Assembly (NCBI GenBank): GCA_963756895.1
Contig: CAVWPI010000011.1
Location: 558,001-622,000, forward strand
Length of the DNA: 64,000 nt
Source: DASUAS01 sp963756895
GTDB lineage: Bacteria > Actinomycetota > Acidimicrobiia > IMCC26256 > DASPTH01
Reading direction: 5' to 3'
Under the pieces are notes generated by a model. That model did no database searches. It was not told the origin of the DNA and worked only from the letters and a program-made list of their open reading frames with translations. This document shows, in pieces, positions 1 through 8,568 of the stretch. The translations under genes were made by a program, and so were the position numbers. How positions within the stretch are numbered: the first letter of the stretch is position 1; the number at the start of each line of letters is the position of its first letter.

Positions 1-557
1 TGCGATGGGAGGGCGAGGTCTCCGACATCGGTGGCTGGGGCGGCGGTGTGATGAACGGGGGTGCATGGCTCGACGTCGACGGGCGGCGAGCGGACGTGCA
101 CTACCGCGATCTCGACGACGTCCGGTTCTGGTGTGGAGAAGCTGAGGCGGGACGCTTCCGGAAGGAGCTCCTCCTGTTCTACGTGGCCGGCATTCCCACG
201 TACACGGTCATGGGCGAGCTGGCAGTCAACGTCGTGATCACCGGTGACCTTCCGCGGCCCGAGTACCCGGACTCCCTGGCCGAGAGTGCCACGAGCCGAT
301 GGTTGACGGACGCGGGGGCGAGTCTGGGATACGCGCGTGCGGCGTTGGCGGAGCGAGGCGATGTCCTGACCGCGATCGCGAACAGCTCGCGAGGAGTCAT
401 CGAGGCGTCGCACAGCAGACTGGCCGAGCGCAGGACCTGGGCGCTCAACGAAAAGGGAATCGCCGACGCCGCGGGCATCGCCGGCCTCGCGGACTCGCTG
501 CTTACCGCGACCACGGCAGCGGCGCTGGAGACCGCGTCGAGCACGCGGGAGCCGTGA
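1..557 (+). CDS. Nucleotidyltransferase-like protein, 5' end beyond the window
   Basis: The reading frame is open to the left edge (first full codon at base 3), so the true start lies outside; about 184 codons are present and it stops at TGA 555-557. The visible part has a glycine-rich stretch (GGWGGGVMNGGAWL), then RRADVHYRDLDDV, AGIPTYTVMGEL and PRPEYP. This pattern fits actinobacterial nucleotidyltransferase-fold proteins, in which an Asp in a V-D/V-x-Y-R strand helps bind metal. I recognise the family only loosely and cannot name a substrate. GTG 48 and ATG 51 could be mistaken for starts, but conserved-looking sequence continues upstream of them. It is followed by a 128-bp gap. Confidence 0.6.
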   Translation, partial: RWEGEVSDIGGWGGGVMNGGAWLDVDGRRADVHYRDLDDVRFWCGEAEAGRFRKELLLFYVAGIPTYTVMGELAVNVVITGDLPRPEYPDSLAESATSRWLTDAGASLGYARAALAERGDVLTAIANSSRGVIEASHSRLAERRTWALNEKGIADAAGIAGLADSLLTATTAAALETASSTREP

Positions 558-685
558 TCGACGCACAGAGCTCGGCGCTCGCCTGCTCATCGCCTGAACC
601 TGCCACCTCGCGGCGAGCGCACTGGGAACGTACGTTCGTCTCGGCCTCTATGCTCGCTCGGTTGACCGAGGAGAGAGGTCGCGAG

Positions 686-1278
686 ATGGGTCGAACGCTC
701 GAGCAGACGCTGGTGAGGAACATCCTGGCGCGCGCCGCGGACCACCCCTGGCGCGTCCAGGACACCGGCGTCCTGGCGATGTGGCTCGACGATCAGCGCG
801 AGTACCGCCTCCACGTCTGGGACCCCGACGGCGCCATCGGCGATCCGCCGCTCCATGACCATCCCGTCGATTTCACGTCGACGGTCATCGTCGGAGAGAT
901 CATCAACACGCGCTACGTCGAGGATCCGAGCGGCCCGGAATACGTGCGCGAGCGGTACGCACCCGGAAACGAGCACGACCGGCGAGCCGACGCGTTCGGT
1001 TGGTCGGCAGCGCGACCCGGTTGTGCGCTGGGGATCGCTATCGCCAGGTGGCGCACGAGGTGCACGACAGCCGTCAGTTGCCGGGCACGGTCACCGTGGT
1101 GCACTTCGAAGGCGTCATCGACAACGGCCGCGAGCTCACCGTGTGCCGTCGACCGGGCACCCCGTGGGTCTCCGGTCACGCACGCTCGGCCACGCCGGAC
1201 GAGGTGAAGCGCATCACGGCCTCGGCGCTCGCGTTGTTCGACGTTCCTCGGTCCGGCACGAGTCCCACGATTCCATGA
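686..1278 (+). CDS. Cupin-like hypothetical protein, frameshifted
   Basis: A protein of about 197 aa is recovered only by joining two frames. The N-terminal part starts at ATG 686 (MGRTLEQTLVRNILARAADH), contains LHDHPVDFTSTVIVGEI and runs to about base 990. The C-terminal part continues one frame back (RLVGSATRLCAGDRYRQVAHE, then VHDSRQLPGTVTVVHF and PDEVKRITASALALF). One G missing near 993-998 explains the break. HDHP plus a later H-E-x-HDS element looks like a metal-binding cupin of cysteine-dioxygenase type, but this is inference. I recognise it as a conserved actinobacterial hypothetical. Its TGA (1276-1278) overlaps the next gene's ATG, which suggests translational coupling and argues that both are real genes. 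Confidence 0.55.
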
Positions 1279-1771
1279 CCGCGCGCGTCGACCGACCCTC
1301 AGCGCGCGTCGTTCTGGTGGACGACGCGGGAAGCGTTCTGTTGTTCCGGATCGTCGACGTGCTCGACACGAAGCCGCCGGTCTGGATCACCCCGGGGGTG
1401 GCGTCGAAGCAGGTGAGGATCTTGCCGGAGCCGCAGCACGGGAGCTCAACGAGGAGACGGGCCTGGTGGTCGCGCCGAGCGATCTGGGGGCGCCGGTCGC
1501 GGTGTGTCGCGGCGAATGGGAGTTCCGAGGCGTGCCGCTGTACTCGGAGGACTGGTTCTTCGGGTTGCGTGTCCCGCGGTTCGATCCGACGGATGACGGC
1601 TGGACTGCTCTGGAACGTGAGCTCCACGAGTCGTGGCGCTGGTGGCCGCCCGAAGCGCTCGAGGGGTCGCGTGAGGCCGTCCTTCCGGAAGGACTGGAGG
1701 AACTCGTGCGCAACCTTGTGCTCGGTCGCCGCTCGTCGGAGCCGCTCGAACTTCCCTGGAAGGCCATCTGA
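1275..1771 (+). CDS. NUDIX hydrolase, frameshifted
   Basis: ATG 1275 overlaps the stop of the preceding gene. The first frame reads MTARVDRPSARVVLVDDAG up to PPVWITPG. The second frame supplies a complete Nudix box (GGVEAGEDLAGAAARELNEE followed by TGL), matching G-x5-E-x7-REUxEExGU with all catalytic Glu and Arg residues present. The break is at about 1395, in a run of G's, and fits one missing G. The C-terminal part (EWEFRGVPLYSEDWFFGLRV) is typical of DNA-mismatch or nucleotide-diphosphate NUDIX enzymes. Full length would be about 165 aa, normal for the family. Such enzymes hydrolyse nucleoside diphosphates linked to another moiety; the actual substrate is unknown. Confidence 0.75.
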
Positions 1772-1801
1772 TCCCACCCTGATCCCACCCTGATCCCACC
1801 A
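1769..1801. repeat. 11-bp tandem repeat, three copies
   Basis: TGATCCCACCC occurs three times in tandem, the last copy ending TGATCCCACC-A. The first TGA is the stop codon of the NUDIX gene. It has no obvious coding role and may be slippage-generated. Confidence 0.7.
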
Positions 1802-1971
1802 CGACGTGTCGTCACGATCCGACGACGGGAGACCGGCCGTCGCGCGATCAGGGCGACACGGGCACTCTTCTGCGCGACCGTGGCGGTTCCCCGCCATCAC
1901 GGCTCGCCGCCGTGAGGCACGATGAGCACACGGCACGAAGGCGTCGAACCGAAGCTCGGACGGAGGCAGGC

Positions 1972-2604
1972 ATGGCATCGCTCGCAGAGGAGTCGGCGAC
2001 GGCGCGGTGGCAGGTGCAGTCCGAGGCGCGGCTCCGTCAGAGCGTCGGCCTCCTGGCCGACATGACGACCGCGAAGGTGAAACCGCAGCTCGACGAGGAC
2101 TCCATGCGCTTCGTCGTCGCGTCTCCGTACGTCTGCGTCGCGACCGCCGACCGCGATGGCCGAACCGACGCCAGCCCGCGCGGCGACGAGCCGGGTTTCG
2201 TCAAGGTGCTCGACCCGACGACGCTCGTCATTCCCGAGCGACCCGGGAACCGGATCGCCGACACGCTCCTCAACGTGCTCGACAACCCCGGGATCGGCCT
2301 GCTCTTCCTCGTCCCTGGATGCCCGGAGACGCTCCGCGTCAACGGTCGCGCGCGGATCGTCGACGGCCCACCCGACCTACTCGAGGCGATGGCTGCGAGG
2401 GACCGGGTGCCGAAGCTCGCCATCGTCGTCGACGTGGTGCAGGTGTACATGCACTGCGGCCGCGCCGCGAAGCGTTCGCGCATCTGGGACTCGGATGTGT
2501 CGTGGCAAGACCCGCGACCGGACGTGCTCATCGGACGTTTCCTCGCCATCAGCGACGAGGATTCGCGGAGCCTCCTCGCGGCGTACAACTGCGACGAGTT
2601 GTAG
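1972..2604 (+). CDS. PPOX-type (pyridoxamine 5'-phosphate oxidase-like) flavoprotein
   Basis: 210 aa. ATG 1972 is chosen because GGAGGCAGGC sits just upstream; an in-frame extension to 1912 lacks a better ribosome site. The core (MRFVVASPYVCVATADRDGR, DASPRGDEPGFVKVLD, RPGNRIADTLLNVLDNPGIG, LRVNGRARIV) is the split-barrel flavin-binding fold of the actinobacterial MSMEG_1061-like FMN-dependent PPOX family. The last third (MHCGRAAKRSRIWD) is also typical. Members bind FMN or F420 and are of unsettled function, probably cytosolic oxidoreductases. It stands alone, and the next gene converges on it 18 bp away. Confidence 0.85.
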   Translation: MASLAEESATARWQVQSEARLRQSVGLLADMTTAKVKPQLDEDSMRFVVASPYVCVATADRDGRTDASPRGDEPGFVKVLDPTTLVIPERPGNRIADTLLNVLDNPGIGLLFLVPGCPETLRVNGRARIVDGPPDLLEAMAARDRVPKLAIVVDVVQVYMHCGRAAKRSRIWDSDVSWQDPRPDVLIGRFLAISDEDSRSLLAAYNCDEL

Positions 2605-2622
2605 CCGGAGAGGGAGAGCGGC

Positions 2623-3759
2623 TCAGGTGCTGGCGACCTCGCGAGCGTCGAGCACCTGGGCCGCGACGAGCTCCTCGAGGTAGCGGTCGTTCCACCACGA
2701 GATCTGGAGCTGCTTGGCGCGTCGGAAGTAGAGCTGGATGTCGTACTCCAGCGTGAACCCGACTCCACCGAAGATCTGCTGCGCGGTGGCGGTGACGTCG
2801 CGGAAGGTCTGGCACGCGAACAGCTTCGCCATGGGCGCGAGCGTGCTGACGTCGTGTCCCTCGCCGTGGGCCCACGCGGCCTCCCACACCAGCGTCTCGG
2901 CGCCGTCGACCGCGGTGATGCCGTCGGACAGGTAGTGAGCGAGCGACTGGAACGCTCCCAGCGGCTTGTCGAACTGGAAGCGGTCCTTGGCGTACTGCGT
3001 GGTCACCGCGTGCGCGTACTGGGCCCCGCCGACCGCCTGCGCTGCGAGCAGGACGATGCCGTCGTGCATGACCGCATCCCACGTGCCCCATGCGTCACCC
3101 GCGGTACCGACCACTGCGTCGGCTTCGACGCGAACGCGCTCGAAGTCGACGCGGTACTGCGTATCGGACGAGATCGACATCAGCTGCGTGAGGGCGACGC
3201 CGGTGGCGTTCGGGTCGACCAGGAAGAACGTCGGACCTGCGTCGGTGCGCGCCAGTACGAGCAGTCGATCGGCTGCGCGTGCGAACGCCACGTGCCGCTT
3301 GGCGCCGTCGAGCCTCCAGCCGTCACCGTCGGCCGTCGCGGTCACCTGCACGCCGTCGGGGCCGAACCCGCCGTGCGGCTCGAGCCACGCCGGGGTGACG
3401 ATCGCCTCGCCGGCACTGATGCGGGTCAGCCACTCGTCCTTCTGCCCGTCGGAGCCGGCGGCGAGGATCACGCCCGCACTCATCACCGAGCTCACGAAGT
3501 GCGGCGACGGTGCCAGCGCGCGCCCCAGCTCCTGGTAGACGACCACGCCGTCGAGCATCGACAGCTCGCTGCCGCCGTACCGCTCGGGCAGCTGCATGCC
3601 GAGGAGCCCGAGCTCGCCGAGCTGCGTCCAGAACGGCTCCGGGTAGCCGACCGGGTCGTCCTCCATCGCCCTGACGACGTCGAGCGCGCAGTGGCGCGCA
3701 CACACACCTGCGACCGCGTCGCGCAGCATGTCCTGCTCGGGTGAGAAGTCGAGATCCAT
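2623..3759 (-). CDS. Acyl-CoA dehydrogenase, beta/FadE28-like type
   Basis: 378 aa. ATG at 3759 (MDLDFSPEQDMLRDAVAG) overlaps the stop of the upstream MaoC gene. N-terminal helical, middle beta and C-terminal helical domains are all present. C-terminal landmarks are AKDRFQFDKPLGAFQSLAHY and QQIFGGVGFTLEYDIQLYFR. The central domain is short and lacks the usual S-E-P-x-A-G-S-D flavin loop, as in the non-classical partner subunits of actinobacterial heteromeric dehydrogenases. It is the last gene of a four-gene, overlapping minus-strand operon (CoA-transferase, inactive MaoC, active MaoC, this gene), so it probably acts on the same CoA thioester. The alpha partner may be the 5993-7174 dehydrogenase; that pairing is inference. 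Confidence 0.85.
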   Translation of the reverse strand: MDLDFSPEQDMLRDAVAGVCARHCALDVVRAMEDDPVGYPEPFWTQLGELGLLGMQLPERYGGSELSMLDGVVVYQELGRALAPSPHFVSSVMSAGVILAAGSDGQKDEWLTRISAGEAIVTPAWLEPHGGFGPDGVQVTATADGDGWRLDGAKRHVAFARAADRLLVLARTDAGPTFFLVDPNATGVALTQLMSISSDTQYRVDFERVRVEADAVVGTAGDAWGTWDAVMHDGIVLLAAQAVGGAQYAHAVTTQYAKDRFQFDKPLGAFQSLAHYLSDGITAVDGAETLVWEAAWAHGEGHDVSTLAPMAKLFACQTFRDVTATAQQIFGGVGFTLEYDIQLYFRRAKQLQISWWNDRYLEELVAAQVLDAREVAST

Positions 3760-4226
3760 CAGGGTCTCCAGTCGTCGCCGCGGCGCTGCCACGGGTTGTC
3801 GTCGGGCGAGGCCGGCACCGCGACCCTCGCTTCGGATTCGGTGCAGGTGGTGTCGCCGACGCGGATGGTGAGGTCGAGCTCCACCCAACCGCACCCGGCA
3901 TCGTCGACGCTCACGTCGCGCACGGTGCCCTCGAGCACCATCGTGTCGCCGGGGAAGATCGGCTTCCGCATCTTGAAGCGCAGCCGGCCGAGGCGGCCCT
4001 TCGGCCCGGTCCAGTCGGTGACGAAGCGCTCCAGCCAGGAACCCTGGTTGGGGGAATTCAGGAAGATGTCCCGCACGCCCTGGCGGTCGACGGCGAAGTG
4101 GTAGTCGTGGTGCATCGGTCGCCAGTCGCGCGCGGCGAGCGCGCCGAGCACGACCGTCGTCGACGTGACGTCGTACGACAACGCCGGGAGCGCGTCGCCG
4201 GCGTGCACCTGGTCGAGCGAGATCAT
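3759..4226 (-). CDS. MaoC-family hydratase (catalytic subunit of a split enoyl-CoA hydratase)
   Basis: 155 aa. The start at 4226 (MISLDQVHAGDALPALSYDV) lies inside the end of the upstream gene, and the stop overlaps the next gene's ATG. The hot-dog fold carries the hydratase-2 motif D-x4-H-x-D in AARDWRPMHHDYHFA (Asp34, His39), so it should be the catalytic half. Later segments such as RFKMRKPIFPGDTMVLEGTV are typical of MaoC enoyl-CoA hydratases. The order and sizes resemble the ChsH1-ChsH2 type heteromeric hydratases of steroid side-chain degradation, but no DUF35 domain is attached here. The substrate is unknown. Confidence 0.85.
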   Translation of the reverse strand: MISLDQVHAGDALPALSYDVTSTTVVLGALAARDWRPMHHDYHFAVDRQGVRDIFLNSPNQGSWLERFVTDWTGPKGRLGRLRFKMRKPIFPGDTMVLEGTVRDVSVDDAGCGWVELDLTIRVGDTTCTESEARVAVPASPDDNPWQRRGDDWRP

Positions 4227-4816
4227 GCCGACCCCTCCGCCGAGTCCGACTTCTCCGCCGAGTCCGCCTTCTCCGCCGAGTCCGCTCTCCGGTAGCCGAA
4301 GCCTTCCCACCGCTCGACGCCGCAGAGCTCGCCGCGCTGGTTGCGGTACTCCACGTCGATCACCCAGAAGCGACCGGCGCCGAGCCGGCGGGTCTGCTCC
4401 TCCGTCACCGCGACGAGACGCTGCGCGCTCGTGATCAGGTCACCGGGCCGGACCGGCTCGTGGAAGATGGTGGTGTTCTCGGTCATGATCGCCTCGGGCA
4501 GCTCGAAGCGCGCCTTGAGGTCGAAGTGGATCTGCAACGGGAGCTTCTCGATCGTGCGGCCGGGCGCCCAGTGATGGGGACGGAACCACGCCGACAGCAG
4601 CATGAGCGGCGCGACCGGACCATCGGTGATGTCGTCGGCGACGGTCTCGTCCCAGAAGAGCGGGTTGGCGTTCTCGACCGATGCCGCGCTGGTCCAGAAG
4701 TAGCCGCGTTCCACCGGGAACTCGCCGACCTCTTCGTACTGCAGCGTGCCGATCAGCGCCTGCACGTCGTCGGGGAGGTTCGGGTCGGATTCCCGCACCT
4801 GATTCGCCGCGCTCAC
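4223..4816 (-). CDS. FAS1-like dehydratase domain protein (non-catalytic MaoC partner) with repeat tail
   Basis: 197 aa; starts at 4816 inside the end of the CoA-transferase and overlaps the next gene by 4 bp. The fold is the MaoC N-terminal (FAS1-like) hot dog: FPVERGYFWTSAASVENANP, then the long substrate helix region (PLMLLSAWFRPHHWAPG). Where catalytic members have N-P-x-H-x-D, this protein has ANPLFWD. The catalytic His is missing, so it is probably the structural subunit paired with the 155-aa MaoC next door. The C-terminus is odd: ADSAEKADSAEKSDSAEGSA, three copies of a five-residue repeat made by a 15-bp tandem repeat. Confidence 0.8.
   Translation of the reverse strand: MSAANQVRESDPNLPDDVQALIGTLQYEEVGEFPVERGYFWTSAASVENANPLFWDETVADDITDGPVAPLMLLSAWFRPHHWAPGRTIEKLPLQIHFDLKARFELPEAIMTENTTIFHEPVRPGDLITSAQRLVAVTEEQTRRLGAGRFWVIDVEYRNQRGELCGVERWEGFGYRRADSAEKADSAEKSDSAEGSA
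4231..4289. repeat. 15-bp tandem repeat in the tail of the hot-dog gene
   Basis: About three copies of a 15-bp unit (plus strand roughly CCGAGTCCGACTTCT) encode D-S-A-E-K repeats. Because the unit is a multiple of three, copy-number change would lengthen or shorten the tail without shifting frame. The repeat sits directly before the ATG (4226) of the overlapping downstream gene. Confidence 0.8.
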
Positions 4817-5976
4817 GCGATGGCCCCGATCTCGTGCAGCTTCGCGAGCTCGTCGTCGGGGAGCCCGGCGGCGCGTAGCAACGTGTCGGTGTCGGTCACG
4901 GTCATGTCGCGCGCCTCGTAGGGGTCGGTCGGTCGGGTCATGCCCGCGAACACCGGGCCGACCTGCTGGAAATCGCCGGCGCCGGCATCGCGCGCGTCGG
5001 CGTAGTCGTCACGCGCGACGAACTGCTCGTCGGTGACGACCTCGGGCACGGTGAGGACGGGTGCCACGCAGGTGTCGGCGGGACTCAGCTCGGCGATCCA
5101 GTCGTCGAGGTCGCGGGTCAGGAACACCGCGCGGAGCTCGGCGCGGATCTGATCCTGCACCGCGTCGTCCTCCTGGTGCGCAGCCCACTGCGGCAGGCCG
5201 ACGCGCTCGCACAGGTTCGCCCAGAACCGCGGCTCGATGGCAGCGACGGTGAGCCAGCGTCCGTCGCGCGTCGGGTACGTGTCGTAACACGCGTAGCGGC
5301 CGGTGAGCAGGCCGTGGCGCGGCGCGGGCTCGTCACCCGTGGCCAGGTACTCGTCGACCGCGAGGGCCATGAGTCCGAGCACACCGTCGGCGATCGAGAC
5401 GTCGAGGAACGCGCCCTCACCCGTTGTCGCGCGTCGTACGAGTGCGGCGAGGATCGCCATCACCGCGTGCATCCCGCCGCCCGCGCTGTCGGCGAGCGTG
5501 AGGCCGGGCACCGGGGGTTGGCCGTCGGCCCCGCGCCCGGTGCAGTGCAGGAACCCGCCCACCCCGAGGTAGTTGAGGTCGTGGCCGGCCCATTGCGAGC
5601 GGGGGCCGGTCTGCCCGAACCCACTGGTGGAGCAGTACACGAGGCCCGGGTTCCGCGCCGAGGTGGTGTCCCACCCGATGCCGAGGCGGTCGACCACGCC
5701 GGGTCGGAAGCTCTCGATGAGCACGTCGGCCTGCTCGACCAGGCGCAGGAACGCCTCGCGTCCGTCCGGGGCCTTCATGTCGACGAGGGCGCGCTGCATC
5801 CGTCGGTGCGCGCTGTACGCGTAGAACGGAGGCGTGATCTGCACGCCGGTGTCCCTGGGCACCGGGCCCACCTTCACCACGGTCGCTCCGTAGTCGGCCA
5901 GCCAGCGCGACGCGCGCGCGGCGGGGCCCACGCTGGCGAGGTCGAGCACCGTGATGCCCTCGAGCATCTCTTTCAT
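4813..5976 (-). CDS. CaiB/BaiF-family CoA-transferase or alpha-methylacyl-CoA racemase
   Basis: 387 aa. Start at 5976 (MKEMLEGITVLDLASVGPAA), 16 bp after the stop of the upstream dehydrogenase gene. Family III landmarks: RWLADYGATVVKV, LIESFRPGVVDRLGIGWD, STSGFGQTGPRSQWAGHDLN and a candidate catalytic Asp in TLADSAGGGMHAVMAILAAL. The YLGVGGFLHCTGR and SAGGGM context is closer to alpha-methylacyl-CoA racemases than to formyl/succinyl transferases, so it may epimerise 2-methyl-branched acyl-CoAs ahead of beta-oxidation. The next genes in the operon are a split MaoC hydratase and a dehydrogenase, which fits. Racemase versus transferase cannot be settled from sequence. Confidence 0.85.
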   Translation of the reverse strand: MKEMLEGITVLDLASVGPAARASRWLADYGATVVKVGPVPRDTGVQITPPFYAYSAHRRMQRALVDMKAPDGREAFLRLVEQADVLIESFRPGVVDRLGIGWDTTSARNPGLVYCSTSGFGQTGPRSQWAGHDLNYLGVGGFLHCTGRGADGQPPVPGLTLADSAGGGMHAVMAILAALVRRATTGEGAFLDVSIADGVLGLMALAVDEYLATGDEPAPRHGLLTGRYACYDTYPTRDGRWLTVAAIEPRFWANLCERVGLPQWAAHQEDDAVQDQIRAELRAVFLTRDLDDWIAELSPADTCVAPVLTVPEVVTDEQFVARDDYADARDAGAGDFQQVGPVFAGMTRPTDPYEARDMTVTDTDTLLRAAGLPDDELAKLHEIGAIA

Positions 5977-5992
5977 GCCTGGTCGACCGCGC

Positions 5993-7174
5993 TCAGAAGT
6001 TCTTCGGGAGGCCGAGCTTGCGGCGCGAGATGATGTTCTTCTGGATCTCGGAGCCGCCGCCGCCGACGGTGTCGATGACGGTGTAGCGGTACGTCGACTC
6101 GGCGCGGCCCTTCATGGGCGCTTCCTCGGTCTTCACCCGCAGCTGCGAGCCCGGACCGCCGAGGTCCATCGATGCGTTCGCCAACCGCTTCGACAGCTCG
6201 GTCGCGAAGAGCTTGTACTCCGATGCCTCCGACGTCGGCGCCGCGCCACCCTTCATCGACTTGGCGACGAAGCGCAGCCCGAGCACGCGCGCGACCTCGG
6301 CGTCGGTGGCGAGTCGCGCGATCTGCTTGCGCACCACCGGGTCGTCGCGCATCGGCTCGCCGTCGATCTCCTCGGTGGCGACGTAGTCGCAGAGCAGGTC
6401 GAGGCGCTGCTTGATGGGGGAGTAGGTGAACATGGTGAAGCGCTCGAGGTCGAGGGCCTCCGAGATGTACTGGAACCCCTTGTTCACCTCGCCGACGACG
6501 TAGTCGTCGTGGACGAACACGTTGTCGAGGAACACGTCGTTGGTGCGCTCGTCGCCCATCGTCCAGATGGGGTTGATGGTGATCCCGGGGTCGTCCAGGG
6601 GCACCAGGAACAGCGTGATGCCGAAGTGCTTGGCGACGTCGGGATCGGTGCGGGCGCCCACCCAGTACCACTCGGCGAAGTGCGCGGAGGTGGTCCAGGT
6701 CTTCTGGCCGTTGAGGCGCCAGCCGTCGCCGTCGCGAGTGGCCTTGAGCTTCATCGACGCCGCGTCGGAGCCCGCGTCGGGCTCGCTGTAGCCCACCGCG
6801 AAGTCGATCTCGTTCTTGAGGATCTTGGGCAGGAATTCCTTCTGCATCTTCTCGCTGCCGTGGCGCAGGATCGTCTTGCCGATGATCCCGATGCCCTTGC
6901 CGATCTGCGGGCCGCCCCGGCGAGCCAGGGCCTCGTTCAGCAGGTACTCGTAGACGCCGTCACCCTCCTGGCCGCCCCACTCCTTGGGCCAGGTGATCCC
7001 GAGCCAACCCTGCTCGGCGACCTTGGCCATCAGCGCCCGCCGCTCGGGGATGTCGGCCACCTGGGCCATGTTCTCCCGGGTGACGTCGAACACGATCGGG
7101 TCGTCGTTGGCGTCCAGGAACGCCTCGACCTGATCGCGGAATGCGAGCTGATCGGGCGAGAAGTCGAAGTCCAC
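5993..7174 (-). CDS. Acyl-CoA dehydrogenase (classical alpha type)
   Basis: 393 aa. GTG at 7174 is preceded by CGAGGGGGCCCG, a usable ribosome site, and the product opens with the typical (V)DFDFSPDQLAFRDQV. Flavin and substrate loops are clear: GYSEPDAGSDAASMKLKATR and NGQKTWTTSAHFAEWYW. The C-terminus GGGGSEIQKNIISRRKLGLP is the standard nucleotide-contact end. It is soluble, FAD-dependent and introduces the alpha-beta double bond in an acyl-CoA. A perfect 15-bp palindromic operator lies 19 bp before the start. It reads into the racemase-MaoC operon with only 16 bp between, so it probably leads that transcript. Confidence 0.9.
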   Translation of the reverse strand: MDFDFSPDQLAFRDQVEAFLDANDDPIVFDVTRENMAQVADIPERRALMAKVAEQGWLGITWPKEWGGQEGDGVYEYLLNEALARRGGPQIGKGIGIIGKTILRHGSEKMQKEFLPKILKNEIDFAVGYSEPDAGSDAASMKLKATRDGDGWRLNGQKTWTTSAHFAEWYWVGARTDPDVAKHFGITLFLVPLDDPGITINPIWTMGDERTNDVFLDNVFVHDDYVVGEVNKGFQYISEALDLERFTMFTYSPIKQRLDLLCDYVATEEIDGEPMRDDPVVRKQIARLATDAEVARVLGLRFVAKSMKGGAAPTSEASEYKLFATELSKRLANASMDLGGPGSQLRVKTEEAPMKGRAESTYRYTVIDTVGGGGSEIQKNIISRRKLGLPKNF

Positions 7175-7191
7175 CGGGCCCCCTCGGAAAA

Positions 7192-7208
7192 TCTGACGAC
7201 CCGTCAGG
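7192..7208. promoter_or_regulatory. Palindromic operator, site 1
   Basis: CTGACG-ACC-CGTCAG (7193-7207), a perfect inverted repeat, lies 19 bp before the GTG of the dehydrogenase at 7174. It is one of seven matching sites in the window. Confidence 0.75.
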
Positions 7209-7233
7209 TTAGCGGTGCGTGCCCGACGCTGCC

Positions 7234-8478
7234 TCAGTCGGTGACGACGCCGTCGCTCACGAGCTGGTCGATGGACGCGTCGTCGAGACCGAGTTCGTCG
7301 TGCAGTACCGAGCGGGTGTGCTCGCCGAGCCACGGCACCCGCGACTCGGGGCCCTCGGCCATCTTGGACAGCTTGACCGGGTTGCCGGGGATGACCACGG
7401 GCGCCTCGACGCCGTCGGAGCGCTCCATCTCGACCAGCATGTTGCGCTGCTCGAGGTGCGGGTCGACGAGGACCTCCTGCGCGGTCTGCACCGGCGCCGC
7501 GGCGATCCCGGCGGCGGAGAGCTTCTCGACCGCTTCGAGCTTGGTCATGTGCGATGCCCACGCCTCGATCGCGGGCCGGAGCATGTCCTCGAGGTGCGCG
7601 GCCCACCCTTCGCGCGTGGCGAGGCGGGGGTCGGTCGGCCATTCGGGGTGGTCCACCAATTGCGAGATGCGCTCGAGCTGGTGCTCCCGCACGAGCTGCA
7701 TCACGAACCACCCGTCCGACGCGCGGAACGGGTCGAGGATCGCGTTCCTCGGTTCGTTGAGGCGGTACTTCCCCATGGACGCGAAGTTGGTGACGATGTC
7801 GGTCATGGCAACGGTGGCGTCGTACATCGCGATGTCGACGTGCTGCCCTTCGCCGGTGCGGTCGCGATGCAGCAGCGCGGAGAGGATACCGACAGTCGCG
7901 AAGAGGCCCGAGGAGATGTCACCGAGCGCGCCGACCGGGTTCGGGCGCGGGGTCTCGTCACCGACGAGCACGTAGTCGTAGATGCCCGACATCGATTCCG
8001 CGATCGACGCGTACGCCGGCCAGTCGGTGTACGGCGAACCGCTGGCGCCGAAACCAGACAACGACGCGTAGATGACGGTCGGGTGCGCGGCCACCACCGC
8101 CTCGTAGCCGAGTCCCATGCGTTCGAGCGCGCCGGCCTTGAAGTTCTCGGCGAACACGTCGAAGTGGGGTGCCAGCGCGAGCACGAGCTCGCGGCCGGCG
8201 TCCTTCTTCAGGTCGACGGTGATGCTCTTCTTCGACAGGTTGTTGCGCAGGAAGGTGGCGCCGATGAAGCGACCCTCGGGGTCGACCATGCCCGGCTGCG
8301 ATCCCCGCCCCGACTCGCCCGTGGGAGCCTCGATCTTCACCACGTCGGCACCGAGGCGCGCCAGCAGCTGCGTCGCGTACGGCAGCGCCTGCATCTGCTC
8401 GAGCGCGAGGATGCGCACGCCTTCGAGCGGCTTCCCGTACTTCGCCGCTTCCTCGTTCGCCACGTCTCCGAGCTTCAC
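7234..8478 (-). CDS. CaiB/BaiF-family CoA-transferase
   Basis: 414 aa using GTG 8478, chosen because GAAGGGG lies 5-6 bp upstream; another GTG six bases earlier has no room for a ribosome site. Motifs: EGVRILALEQMQALPYATQL, ARLGADVVKIEAPTGESGRG, LRNNLSKKSITVDLKKDAGR, FAENFKAGALERMGLGY and the catalytic-Asp region GALGDISSGLFATVGILSAL. The protein transfers CoA between carboxylic acids through an aspartyl-CoA anhydride intermediate, as known for family III; donor and acceptor cannot be deduced. It is divergent from the thiolase-like gene at 8569, with a perfect operator between them. Confidence 0.9.
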   Translation of the reverse strand: MKLGDVANEEAAKYGKPLEGVRILALEQMQALPYATQLLARLGADVVKIEAPTGESGRGSQPGMVDPEGRFIGATFLRNNLSKKSITVDLKKDAGRELVLALAPHFDVFAENFKAGALERMGLGYEAVVAAHPTVIYASLSGFGASGSPYTDWPAYASIAESMSGIYDYVLVGDETPRPNPVGALGDISSGLFATVGILSALLHRDRTGEGQHVDIAMYDATVAMTDIVTNFASMGKYRLNEPRNAILDPFRASDGWFVMQLVREHQLERISQLVDHPEWPTDPRLATREGWAAHLEDMLRPAIEAWASHMTKLEAVEKLSAAGIAAAPVQTAQEVLVDPHLEQRNMLVEMERSDGVEAPVVIPGNPVKLSKMAEGPESRVPWLGEHTRSVLHDELGLDDASIDQLVSDGVVTD

Positions 8479-8522
8479 CGTCACCCCTTCGTCGCCGAGC
8501 GCGAGCAGGGTATCCGAACCGA

Positions 8523-8539
8523 TCTGACGCCCCGTCAGA
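8523..8539. promoter_or_regulatory. Palindromic operator, site 2 (divergent promoter)
   Basis: CTGACG-CCC-CGTCAG (8524-8538), a perfect inverted repeat, lies between the divergent CoA-transferase (start 8478) and thiolase-like (start 8569) genes, 46 and 31 bp away. Confidence 0.75.
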
Positions 8540-8568
8540 ACCGCTGGCGCACCAGGTACCCTCGCGGC

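Noticed and set aside
4231..4289. CRISPR-like repeats
   Set aside because: The units are directly adjacent with no spacers and encode protein repeats.
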